The position numbers were made by a program, and so were the translations under genes. 64,000 nucleotides of DNA from Stenopsyche tienmushanensis (taxonomy: Eukaryota > Arthropoda > Insecta > Trichoptera > Stenopsychidae), in NCBI GenBank assembly GCA_008973525.1, contig WACJ01000366.1, positions 124,001 to 188,000 of the forward strand, in the 5' to 3' direction. Positions 22,106-31,660 of the stretch are shown one piece after another (position 1 is the first letter of the stretch; every line of letters starts with the position of its first letter). The notes under the pieces were generated by a model. The model searched no databases. It was given only the letters and a program-made list of their open reading frames with translations, and was not told the origin of the DNA.

Positions 22106-23400
22106 GACACTACTATTCTGGTGGTTGCATTCTGGTATTGCACAAGAGTGGTAGCGATGTGTCCCTCACGGGCTCTCCATTTGTTTCCTTCCGGATGTCA
22201 TTCTTCTGCTGTTGTTGTTCGTCGTCTTGTGCGTTTAACATCCTCCTTCCACCGTATAGTATACGTTGTGTATTTGCACCACGCATTCCATGCCCTAGTA
22301 TCCGTTAGCATTGAAGGTACCATGTTGCTAGGGGAGAGCGAGCTGATTCCCAGCTCCTTCCGTAGGATGTCCCTTTTAGTGCTCCATGCTGGGCAGATAA
22401 ATGTCGTATGTGCAGCATCGTTGTACTCCACTTCGCAGTGGTGGCACTCCGGGCTGGTCTCTTTGCCTATTTTGTGTAGGTAGCTACCAAAACAGTCGTA
22501 CCCGGTAAGGACCTGGGTCAAGTGGTAGCACAGTTGATCGTGCTTTTTGGCTACCCAGGTTCTCAGGTTCGATATTAGTCCGTGCATTCACTGACCTTTA
22601 GCGGAGTTGTCCTATCGGGACTGCCACGCGTTATTCTTTTCTTCACCTTTCTGTATTGCCTGATTCTTGTAAGCGAGCAGGTCGATTGGTGGTATAGCAG
22701 TCAGTGCCAGGACGGCGTCTTCCGACACTGTGCGATATGCAGTGCCCACCCTGATTGTGCTCCTTCTCTAGATTCCGGCTATGTTGAGCCCAGCCCTTTC
22801 AATTTGTAGTGCCTCAGCCCACATCGGCGCGTCATACAATAGAACCGAATGAACTACCTCGTTATATAGTCGCCTCCTGTTTGTTTTTGTTGTTGGGCAT
22901 CAACCTGGCCAGATTCTCTGCGATGCTGGCCGCCCCTTCTCCGTGTGGGTGACGAATCGGAACTCGTCATCAATCTCCACCCGTTTTTTGGATAGCGAGC
23001 TCTAGACCAGTTCCTGTCAGTCACTTCTTGGCCTTCCTCAACCATTTTGGCTCCGTCCATTAGTGGCGTCCTCAGCAGTCCTTCGTACATTATGTTCCAC
23101 AGGGCGGGTCCATGCCCTGACCCCGGTGGAACGTCTGTCGTCACTGGTTTTTCTCTTCTCTTCCCGTCGTCGTCTTCGTAAATAAGGATTCTCCCTTGCA
23201 GGTAGCTCTCTACCATTCTGATGAGTATGGTGGGATGTGAATTTTCTTCAAGCCTCTGAGGATCAGGTGCCATCTCGCCGAATTGAAGGTATTCTTTACG
23301 TCTAGCGCAATCATTATAGTGTGTCTACTGGCTTTTACGCTGCCACACCACATCGTGTCTACAACAGAACTACAGCTTTCTAAAATTAATTTAATTGTGT
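22106..23400 (-). pseudogene. R1/TRAS-like non-LTR retrotransposon fragment (reverse transcriptase to C-terminus)
   Basis: Minus strand, in broken frames from 23400 to 22106: MIALDVKNTFNSARWHLILR (reverse-transcriptase motif A region, 23330-23260), MVESYLQGRILIYEDDDGKR, VTTDVPPGSGHGPALWNIMY (motif B region, usual VPQGSVLGP), then after a gap EVVHSVLLYDAPMWAEAL and TAYRTVSEDAVLALTAIPPI, and finally CYHLTQVLTGYDCFGSYLHK followed by a cysteine/histidine knuckle CHHC...H...C (22455-22400) and a 3' tail. This order is characteristic of R1-clade elements. The segment between motif B and VVHSVLLY, which should carry the FADD motif, is scrambled. No 5' ORF or target duplication was seen. Confidence 0.9.
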
Positions 23401-25785
23401 TTTATTTACACTATTTATAAAAAACCCAAATTGCTCACGAACTTTTGGACTGACTTGATAAAAATATACATTGCTGATGATCGTATTGTATCACAGAGCA
23501 TTTTTTAATTATTATATGTTTGTCATTGAATTTAAATCATATTTTTTCCCTCATTATATTCGACAAATTTATCATGATTCCATATTTTTTAATTATAGTC
23601 GAAAAATTGTTATCGTGGGATGTAAAGCGACCATGGCTATAAAATATATAATATGCATGTATTTTATGTACATAAAACATGTATCATTTCTGGTTTATAT
23701 TACCTTTTTTATGTGGTCATAAATAATTCAGATTAAAAAAGCCGTACTGTCACGGACGTCTGAGTAATTTTGCGAATTTTATCCAAATCCATATTTAATA
23801 AAAATGAAATAATCTAATGTACGGGGTGGACGTTGATAGTATCACTTTGTCGCATCTGTCGAACAATTAAAGTTAAATATCGAACGATTTTGAGCCGTAA
23901 TGAACCCTCAAATAAGGGATGGAATGCTGCGAGCCCAGACGCCCGGCTCGCGCAGTGTAGTATGGGCGAATTGACATTAGGGGAAGATTTAACTTTTTAT
24001 GGATATCAATTTGAGTTTCCAAGTTATTTTTTTCATACGTACAACTTTTATCCCTTTTTTATTGTTTTTTTTTTCCCTATTTTTATGCGCCCAATTTGCA
24101 AATGGCACTCGATCGGTTCAGCGCGGCGTCGCGATTTATTCAATTTCCACGTGTCCTTTTTTGAAACTGAATTTAAAAAAGGGGTATTGAATAAATCGGC
24201 TTTCATACGATCATGACCCATCGAAATCCCATTACGAAATAATGATTAATCAAAGTCGAACGCTTGATGGAACTGAGACCTCTTTCAGCCCATGAGCGTT
24301 ATCCCACAGGAATCAATGCCCAAAGCATTGCAGATTGCGAAATCTTTATATAGTGCATTAGGAAAATTGCAATGCCCATAGCTTTTTATGAATCGACGAT
24401 GAATTGCAAAAACGTCTCATTTATTAGACGCAGTCTTTTCAGGAGTATTAATTTTTATTCGCGCTCCGGTGGGAAACCAATTCATTTGCCGTCAAGGTGA
24501 ACTGTTATGGCAATGCTCGAGTCTTCAAATCTATAACACAAGAGGTTCGTAACAACCATGGCAAATCTCATTTTCAAATGTTCGCTCGGTTATGATGAGA
24601 CACGTCGCCATCATATGCGGTCAACCTTTTTTGTTATGGTCTCGTCAGATACCCAGACAAAGAGTGAATCGAAACCTCCTGGGACGAACATAAAAACCTC
24701 CATAAACGTATTCCTTTTACGTCAAATGAGTAGTTAATGTGATTGCAAAAAGTAGCATTCAATGAATTTACACGATTTTTTGCACTGACAATGCATTGAA
24801 TTGATCGTACAAGTTGTATGCGATTTTTTTTCGCGAATTGATTACAGTTTTTTTGCTATCGAATCGCAGATTGTCTCATGCTATAACTAAAATATGCCCT
24901 TGACTTGCGATTTTAATAAAAAAGGAAATGTATAATCGACTTTTTTGTATTATAAAATGATGCCTAAAACTAAAGGCATACTTAAGACATCATCATTGTC
25001 TGATTTCCAATTATTTTTCAATTATAATTTGCCAAATTTTTAACGAGCTAGAAGCCGGACGCACAAACTGGTAATTCTGAAAGCTATGTTTTAGAAGCAG
25101 CAATTACTAATTGATGATTATTTTAAATGCTCTTATAGCAACAAGCAAAAACAATAGCAATATTAATTAATGGATGATTTTTTACACATTTGAATTTTCA
25201 ATATTAACAGTCAAACACATCTAAGAAATGCACGTGTATTGATTATCATATCATCATGTTGGAAAATCACGATCATTAATTTTATTGAATACAACTAATA
25301 TATATTCTAATATATAGTCAACTATTTTGCAATGACCTAAGAACTTATTATTCACTTTATTAGAATGCTCACGGTGTAAGTTGTTCTCAATAAAGTGAGT
25401 TTAATATATTGCTAATAAAAGGCACATTAGATGTCACATTAAAACTACTTTATTCGAAACCAGATAAACAGCCGTCCCAAATATAGAAATTTTTCAAATC
25501 TCAAAATGAAACTTGGACAACTAGAATCAATGTATATATATTTTAGTATAAAGTCTTCAAATTTGAATCCAAATTCGATTATCACATAAAACTGATTGGG
25601 GTGTATGTATTTTTAAAATTTTGAATATGCAATCCTCTCTGAGACATGATTAGTCTGATTATGTATTTAGGATAGGAAAACAGAAAAGTCTATAACAAAT
25701 CAAATGTGATATTTAACTAATGTTTCTTTACAGAATGACTACTTTAAGGTTATTTCAATGTCCCAGGTTGTACATGATTTGTTTT
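23401..25785. other. Intergenic sequence with a less AT-rich block at about 23825-24730
   Basis: A 127-codon plus-strand frame at 23833-24216 and an overlapping 63-codon frame show no family motif, and their hydrophobic parts come from T-rich DNA. The block's composition differs from the AT-rich sequence on either side and it carries no transposon signature, so it could be regulatory. 24730-25785 holds nothing recognised. Confidence 0.4.
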
Positions 25786-25929
25786 CAGGGCTTCGAACCG
25801 TTATCTTTTCATATTGGTTACGGTTTCGGTGGCGTTCCGGACAATTGTTTCGGTTCGGTGCAGTTTTCGTTCCGTGGTGAATGACTGTTTTGTCGGTTTT
25901 CGGTTTCGTTCCGGTTCGAAGCCATGCCT
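25786..25929. mobile_element. Short hAT-like MITE (GGTTCG-rich)
   Basis: A 144-bp unit begins CAGGGCTTCGAACCG and ends, inverted, AGGCATGGCTTCGAACCGG. The interior is rich in CGGTTTCGG/GGTTCGG words. CAGGG starts suggest hAT; the flanking 8 bp do not match convincingly, so the assignment is tentative. A hairpin of the same word type lies at 30253-30291. Confidence 0.5.
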
Positions 25930-26292
25930 ATTTTGACGGTTTTCTATGGACTATTCATATAGGTTGCGTGTACCCCCATTTTTAATATATCTATAAAGCC
26001 CAGGTGGTTTTTGGACTTTTTGGATAAAAAACCCCAGAGGGGGGGGGGAGGGAGCCAACCCTATGCCCGTGGGCAACGGTTGAACCCGTGGGGTAATGAT
26101 GTGGAGTAGCGGTGCGTGAAAGTAGTATTGTCGGTTTGCTCATCGAGCGTAGCTGGGGTAGCCCAGCTAACATGAGTTAGGTGCGCAGGTCACCCTGTGC
26201 TGCGCACCCATAAAGGGATGTATGGAACAGCCGATTACAGTAGTTGGTGGAGATTGTGTCATAGGCTCACCACTATCCTCAACAGCCTAGGC

Positions 26293-28090
26293 CAGGGGTC
26301 GGCAACCTGCGGCTCGCGAGCCACATGCGGCTCTTTGGATGTGAAGCTGCGGCTCTTTAGTTCCATACGCAAATAACGAAATTTTCTACTTGAATAACCA
26401 TGCAAAACCATCGCTCCCATTGAATTTGTTTGCCCAATTATTTGTTATTGAAGTACAAGTTAGTGTTGTAAGTAAATTTTAAATTGTTTTAATTTTTTAC
26501 TTAAATAATAAGTGATTATATTTTTTTCTTTTTTTCCGTGGGAGGGGAATCTTTGCAAGATACCCATTCTGGGTAGTGTGAGATTAACGATTAACTCGTT
26601 CCTGCCCACTAAACCCCTCCCTTGTCCTTCTCTGCCCCCTGGTATTGTTTTACACATTGCTTCAGGAGGTCAGGTAGTCTGGCCTTAGATTGGCCCTATT
26701 CTAGTGTTGGAGAGGCGCTCTGCGTCTCTCTCTCTCACTGCCCTCTTTGGCGCTCAGAATCTCTTCTACGTAGTTGCGCCAAAGGTTCCAGTTCTTCTTG
26801 CTTCCTATCATGCTGTGGACTGACGTTGAGTTTGGCTACCCCGAGTGCTTGTTTCAGTAGTTTTCTCTGGAGTGCCCAAGCCTCACAGCCAATGATGGTG
26901 TGCTCTACGTCGTCGACCTCCGCTTGGCAGTTGTGGCACGTTGCGGATGGTTCTTTGTCAATCCGCTTCAGGTACGCACCGAAGCATCCGTGCTCAGTGA
27001 GCACCTGAGTCAAGCGGTAGGTTGTTTCACCGTGTCCCCCGGCCCTCCACCGACGTATGACCGGGATAAGTCGATGAGTCCACCTTCTCTTGCTGAACTG
27101 ATCCCATCACTGTTGCCAGGCTTCCCTCATTTTCTGGTCATGTTCGTTGCGATTTTTAGGATATTCGTAGTCCAAGGTCCTCTTCTTTGCTTGGACGTCC
27201 AGCGGGGGCATTCCAGCAATCACAAGCACAGCGACACTGTCTCGGAGCTGCCTGGTGGTGAGCTGGTGACTCGGAGCGCTCCTTGTCGCTGGACCCTAGC
27301 GAGCTTCTTTCTATTGGTGTCGCGTCTGAGCGTCTCGTGCCATATCGAGGTTCCGTACAAAAGGATCGAGTGTATTACCTCGTTTATGGTACGTCTTCTG
27401 CACGGCTTTGGCCTTCCAATGTTGGGCATGAGCCTTCCAAACTTTTGCACCTTCTCTGATGTTTCTTCCATGTGTTTGCTAAAGGTCAAATTGTTATCCA
27501 TGAAGATCCCGAGGTATCTCAGCATTTTGCTGTATTCCACCTCGTGTCCTCCAATAACAAGCTGCTCGACCCTCGGTCTTCTCCGTCTGCTGCATATCAT
27601 TGCCTCCGTTTTCTCGGCCGCCAGCTGTAGGCGATTATCCCGCATCCACGCTCGAATTCTGGCGAGGGCTTTGTTGCCCGTCGCCTCCACTTCCTATGGA
27701 TATTGAGCCGTCACCAGTAGCGCGACGTCGTCCGCGAAGGCAATGAGTTCTGCTCCTGCAGGTAGTGCCATGTTTAGAACACTGTTGTAGAGTACGTCCC
27801 AGAGGGTTAGTCCCAGAACGGACCCCTGCGGGACGCCCATCTCCAGTCTTCTCGTCAGGTCCGTTTCATTGTGATAGACATATCGGTCTTTGAAATAATC
27901 GCTTATGAGGTCGAGTGCATACTGTGGAATTTCATTTTTTCCCTCCAGGGCTCCAACGATTAGCTCCCAGTTTGCGCTATTGAAAGTGTTTTTTTTGTTG
28001 GCAAGAAATTTTTTTGTGGCTCTTTAAACACTTTGAAATTTGTAAATTGTAATTTTTGGCTCTTCCGACTCAAAAGGTTGCCGACCCCTG
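26293..28090. mobile_element. hAT element with perfect 8-bp target duplication, carrying an R1-like fragment
   Basis: Left end CAGGGGTCGGCAACCTGCGG; right end, inverted, CAGGGGTCGGCAACCTTTTG. The flanking 8 bp are identical: GCCTAGGC at 26285-26292 and at 28091-28098. CAGGGGTCGGCAACC is a common hAT-type terminus in animals. The interior has no hAT transposase; about 1,450 of its 1,798 bp are an R1-like retrotransposon fragment in minus orientation. The GCGGCTCTTT and GGCTCTT words repeated near both ends belong to the hAT part. Confidence 0.93.
26530..27985 (-). pseudogene. R1/TRAS-like non-LTR retrotransposon, 5'-truncated, inside the hAT element
   Basis: Minus strand from 27985: KKNTFNSANWELIVGALEGK (motif A region), TRRLEMGVPQGSVLGLTLWD (motif B), ELIAFADDVALLVTAQYP with the catalytic FADD at 27738-27721, then after a stop RIRAWMRDNRLQLAAEKTEA, MLRYLGIFMDNNLTFSKHME, NEVIHSILLYGTSIWHETLR, DSVAVLVIAGMPPLDVQAKK and TYRLTQVLTEHGCFGAYLKR with a knuckle CHNC...H...C (26950-26890). 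The 3' side ends in a T-run (A-tail on the element strand) near 26520-26537. It is truncated just at reverse-transcriptase motif A, as expected of incomplete target-primed reverse transcription. At least two in-frame stops inactivate it. Confidence 0.92.
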
Positions 28091-28929
28091 GCCTAGGCAA
28101 ACAGGGGAGAACGTTTTAGGCTATTCGAATGGCGACTCGTCTCCGTGGCTAGGTACTACAAATAACCGAACCGTTACGAGTACGATGGGAAAGGGCAGTC
28201 CGTCATCTGCTGCAGCGTCCTTTAAACTGAGGTTGGACTGGTAACCCAGAACAGACCATACAGCAGCGCATGAAATGGGAACGCACATTTATGATCCTGC
28301 TACCTATTTATATGTCCAAGAAATACTTTTTAATATTCATAGTCATTCACGAAATACTACTTAGTTTCTGAAGGTTCCCACCACTTCTGAGCATTTGCAT
28401 TATGTGACACCTTTCATTCTAAACTACTGGCCCAGTGGCTGGAAAACTAAAGGAACTAAAGGACAAAGGAAGAATTCCGCCTGGCAACGATAGCATTATC
28501 TTCCGTTGTCATCTATAATGCTTTGTATTCATCGAACTGGGAGGATCTACCTAAATGGGAAACCACCTAGTCACGAATTCGTGGGGGTAAGTTGCTCGTA
28601 GACGGGGATACGCCTCAGTTGGTGTAGGAGGGAATTCGAGATGCATTTTTGTGTCATGTAGGACTTCACCCTAGCCCGATATTGCCCTGTGAAGAAAGGG
28701 TGGGACTGGACTCTTTGTACTCCAGTAAATTAAGAGGTGAAAGTAGTATGACTTTCAATATCGAACGAACGAGAAGGTGAATGTATGATACAGACGAATT
28801 GGATGTAACCCCTTCCTGTAAATGGATATTGAAGAGGCCCTAGACCTACAGTGGATTGCTTGTGGCTGCACTATGATGATGATGAAATAGAAATTAATCA
28901 TTTGATTTCAGCCGTCTTCGTTCGTTTTT

Positions 28930-29460
28930 CATGAACTTTTTTAATGAGGAACTTTTAGATTTACAAAAAAATGAGAACACTAGATCTATGTTTATTATAC
29001 AGAGCATTCGAACCTTAACTGTTGATTCAGCCATTCATCCTCTATCATCAAACCAAACATTATTCATGATGGAAAACACTCTCTCGACAGGAGCGGAAGT
29101 GCTTGGTAGACAAAAAATATATTTTATAGCTCCTGAATTCAGTACATATTAACATATTGTGATCCTTAAAATGTTCAAAGAGTTCAATCTATTCTTCACC
29201 ATTTCTTTTCACGAATGCAGTTCTTTAAATTGCAGCCCATTTAATACCTTTCAAGTAAAATTATTCTTGAATCTAAATCATTATTTATAAATCAGTCAAT
29301 CATAGAAGGGCCTGCACAACTTTATTAGTCAAAAAGTAGCCTAGTCTACTCTAGATTCATATTTGTTTGCTCCAATAGCAATATCATTTTCCTTGAAGTC
29401 ATTGCCAAAATTGTTTTGATGAGTAGAATTAGTCGTCTGCGAACAAAGCGCCACAATCAC
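28930..29460 (-). pseudogene. hAT transposase C-terminal relic (ZBED/SCAND-like type)
   Basis: Minus strand near 29100-29030 reads PSTSAPVERVFSIMNNVWFD, followed by DR and then STVKVRMLCIINIDLVFSFF and SSSLKKFMKNERR down to 28930. This is the hAT dimerisation block (STSAPVERVFSIM..IWTD.RNRLSVETVKA) of the kind found in domesticated ZBED and SCAND3-like proteins. Upstream, 29460-29150, shorter frames such as LFEHFKDHNMLIC fit the same protein. Frame shifts are frequent. No terminal repeats were identified. It is a different hAT lineage from the CCCGGG-rich family. Confidence 0.75.
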
Positions 29461-29589
29461 TTGAAAACAACGATTTAGTACTTTGGAACATCTTGAAACT
29501 GAAATAATCCAAACCTAAGCGGGACATATGGTAAGCCTATATTATCATAAGTATAGTTCTCATATTCTTATAAAACTATTAGATAGATG

Positions 29590-30010
29590 AAAACAGCCAT
29601 GACCAAAAGTTTAAGATCACTCAACCAATTTTAGTTTGAGGTAACGAATCACATATTTATACAGAATCTTATTGTTTGCATAATCTATCATCAAAGCCAT
29701 TCAAACTATAAGCATATGTTTTTCTATAGAATTCTCAGTACGGTCAATATTTAGCATGCCCAATTTTAGTATTTACATGACGCTGCAATATTTAACTGAG
29801 ATTTTGTGTGTTCAAACATATCTGATCGATGTTTATTGATATAATGACGAGGGCTGCTTTTGGTTAGATAAATGTTGATATTTTTATTGGCTATGCACAC
29901 CGTCCTGCTTGTGAAATTTTTCACGATATTTATTGTGCAAGGAACCTTGAGGTCCTTGAGGAATTTATTGAACACAAAATAAATACGCGATCGTCGAGTC
30001 ATGTAGTATT
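29590..30010 (-). pseudogene. Tc1-like transposon relic
   Basis: A minus-strand frame at 30002-29766 reads MTRRS, then FLKDLKVPCTINIVKNFTSR and further TVCIA...INIYLTKSSPRHYINKHRSD and FEHTKSQLN, resembling the paired-like DNA-binding region of Tc1 transposases (SRTV..RL...GL...KK.PL....R..RL.FA..H). At 29597, GACCAAAAGTTTAAGATCAC resembles the Tc1-type terminal repeat (GGCCAAAAGTTT..GATCAC). The catalytic domain between them is deleted. Moderate confidence. Confidence 0.6.
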
Positions 30011-30252
30011 ACATTTTTTCCATTGTGAGTGTTGTAATATGAAACAGGTAGTAAAATGTGTCAAATTGATTAAACGCAATGCAATAGTATCGTTTTTAGA
30101 GGCAGCTGCCATCAAAGGTATTACGTTTTTAGGACAAAGTATAATATAAACTTGTAAGAAGTAACGACAAAAAATTTCATCCAGAGGGATAAGTAATTAT
30201 CATGTTACAATTATAAATAAGTCATTATTGTGTATTTTGTATGAATACCGGA

Positions 30253-30291
30253 ACCGAACCGATTGGAAACTATTGGCATTATCGGTTCGGT
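30253..30291. repeat. Perfect 11-bp hairpin, GGTTCGGT type
   Basis: ACCGAACCGAT at 30253-30263 and ATCGGTTCGGT at 30281-30291, with a 17-base loop. Word usage resembles the MITE at 25786-25929, so it may be a remnant of that family. It overlaps a 146-codon plus-strand frame (30228-30668) that has no recognised motif. Confidence 0.5.
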
Positions 30292-30639
30292 ATAAGTCTT
30301 GCGCGAAAGAGGATTTGGTTGAGATTTGTCTTCATATAATATGTGATTTTCACCATCCTTGTACAGAATTTTGTTTTTGTTTGCTTTATGTTCAACCTAT
30401 TAATTGTCTTGTTAAATTAATACTTCGGATACAATTGTTATCAACTCAAGTTCCAGTATGTTGTGTAGATTCTCCCTTCCTTTGTATTAATATTTGCTAT
30501 GCATCCAAAGTGGTACTGCCGTATTTAAATTTGTTTTGTAGTGTTATATACTCCAACCTGGGACTTTCAAACTTCCAGCTAATAAGCATTAAGTCAATAC
30601 CCTTTCGTTTAATAAAATATATTATTATGCAAGTTATTT

Positions 30640-31135
30640 TGCACATGGACCGACAATTTTTTTTTTGAGGGTTAGGGGTATTTTACTATGTTTCATAAAT
30701 AGATCCCATGTCCTAAGTATCAGGGCTGTCAAAATACATTTTTTTTTCTTTCAACATTTTGAATACCCAAAATTTCACCTTTAAATCGTTATAACTTTTT
30801 AATCTGTGATCGTAATAACATACATCTTAATAAATCATTATTTTATGCAATTGGTTTAATGAAATTTGGTTCTAAGCTTCCAAAGTCATATAAAATATGC
30901 AAACGAATGAAAAATGTCAACTTCTAAATTCTTTCATCAAAAACTAACGATTATTTTGAACTTAGTTTAATTTTAAAACTTTTTTAGATAATACAATTTT
31001 TAATGATAAGATACATTACATAAAAATCATTCAATAAAATGTTATACTTGAAGAGTTACCAGTTTGCTAGGGTTAGGGTTAAGAAAATACTTATAACTAC
31101 TTATATACCTTATTATACTTTCAATTTTTTTGAGA
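30640..31135. repeat. Unclassified repeat family U, copy 1
   Basis: Contains TTTTGCACATGGACCGACAA, GGGTATTTTACTATGTTTCA, CCTAAGTATCAGGGCTGTCA and CCTTTAAATCGTTATAACTT, all recurring in the copies at about 35795-36060, 43465-43990, 45440-45520 and 51004-51330. No coding capacity or terminal repeats were identified; a SINE, MITE or truncated LINE end are all possible. Confidence 0.6.
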
Positions 31136-31139
31136 TATA

Positions 31140-31660
31140 TTAGGGTGTCCCATAAGTTTCTTTCGTTTTCATATTAAGAAAAAAATAAACAATAATTTGT
31201 ATTACATCAAAATTTATTGAATAATATATTATCCATTCTGTTCTATTACCTTTCTCCATCTCTCCGGAAGCCTCATAATGCCTTCTTGCCAAAATTTCTC
31301 AGGTTTGTTGGCAAAATATTAATCAAGGTTTAAGGTAAAACAGAGGTAAAAGATCCCAGTCAAATGATAATAATTTATTTCTGACGAGCATAACACATGA
31401 GGCCTGGCGTTATCGTGATGAAAAACAACGCCTCGTCTGTTCGCTAATTCTGGCCGTTTTCTGGCAATTGCATCCCTTAGATTGTCTAGTTGGAAACAAT
31501 ATTTTGTTGAATTGATCGTTTCACCTTGCTGAAGCAGTTCATAATAAACTACCCCTTTCCAGTCCCACTAAATGCATAGCAAAACTTTTTTTGGATGTAG
31601 GCCAGGTTTAGCTACAGTTAAAGCTTCTGTACCCTTGGTCAATCAAACCCCCAAGCCACA
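31140..31660 (-). mobile_element. Mariner fragment with one terminal repeat and catalytic-domain remnant
   Basis: One end, TTAGGGTGTCCCATAAGTTT at 31140, matches the ends of the 34695-35512 element. The minus strand carries VAKPGLHPKKVLLCI, then DWKGVVYYELLQQGETINST, KYCFQLDNLRDAIARKRPEL and RRGVVFHHDNARPH (second catalytic Asp in HHDNARPH intact), followed by a degenerate tail ending FANKPEKFWQEGIMRLPERW. The 5' half, including the first-Asp block, is missing. It is a close relative of 34695-35512 in opposite orientation, 3 kb away. Confidence 0.9.

Larger units (their letters stand above)
25961..28884 (+). repeat. Interspersed repeat ending in ATG repeats, split by a hAT element
   Basis: The pieces 25961-26292 and 28099-28884 are distinctly less AT-rich than the surroundings and are joined across the hAT insertion at 26293-28090. 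The right piece ends GCTGCACTATGATGATGATG then AAATAG. Short-repeat tails of this kind are seen on some non-LTR retrotransposons (RTE-like) and their SINE partners. No reverse transcriptase motif was found in about 1.1 kb, so this is a truncated or non-autonomous copy; the limits are approximate. Confidence 0.45.

Noticed and set aside
22060..22483. Plus-strand frames of 82 and 120 codons
   Set aside because: Antisense to the R1-like C-terminal region.
23833..24216. 127-codon plus-strand open frame
   Set aside because: No motif, phenylalanine runs from T-rich DNA and overlapping alternative frames; not called as a gene.
26622..27706. Long plus-strand frames (128 and 268 codons)
   Set aside because: They are antisense shadows of the R1-like reverse transcriptase on the minus strand, which has recognisable motifs.
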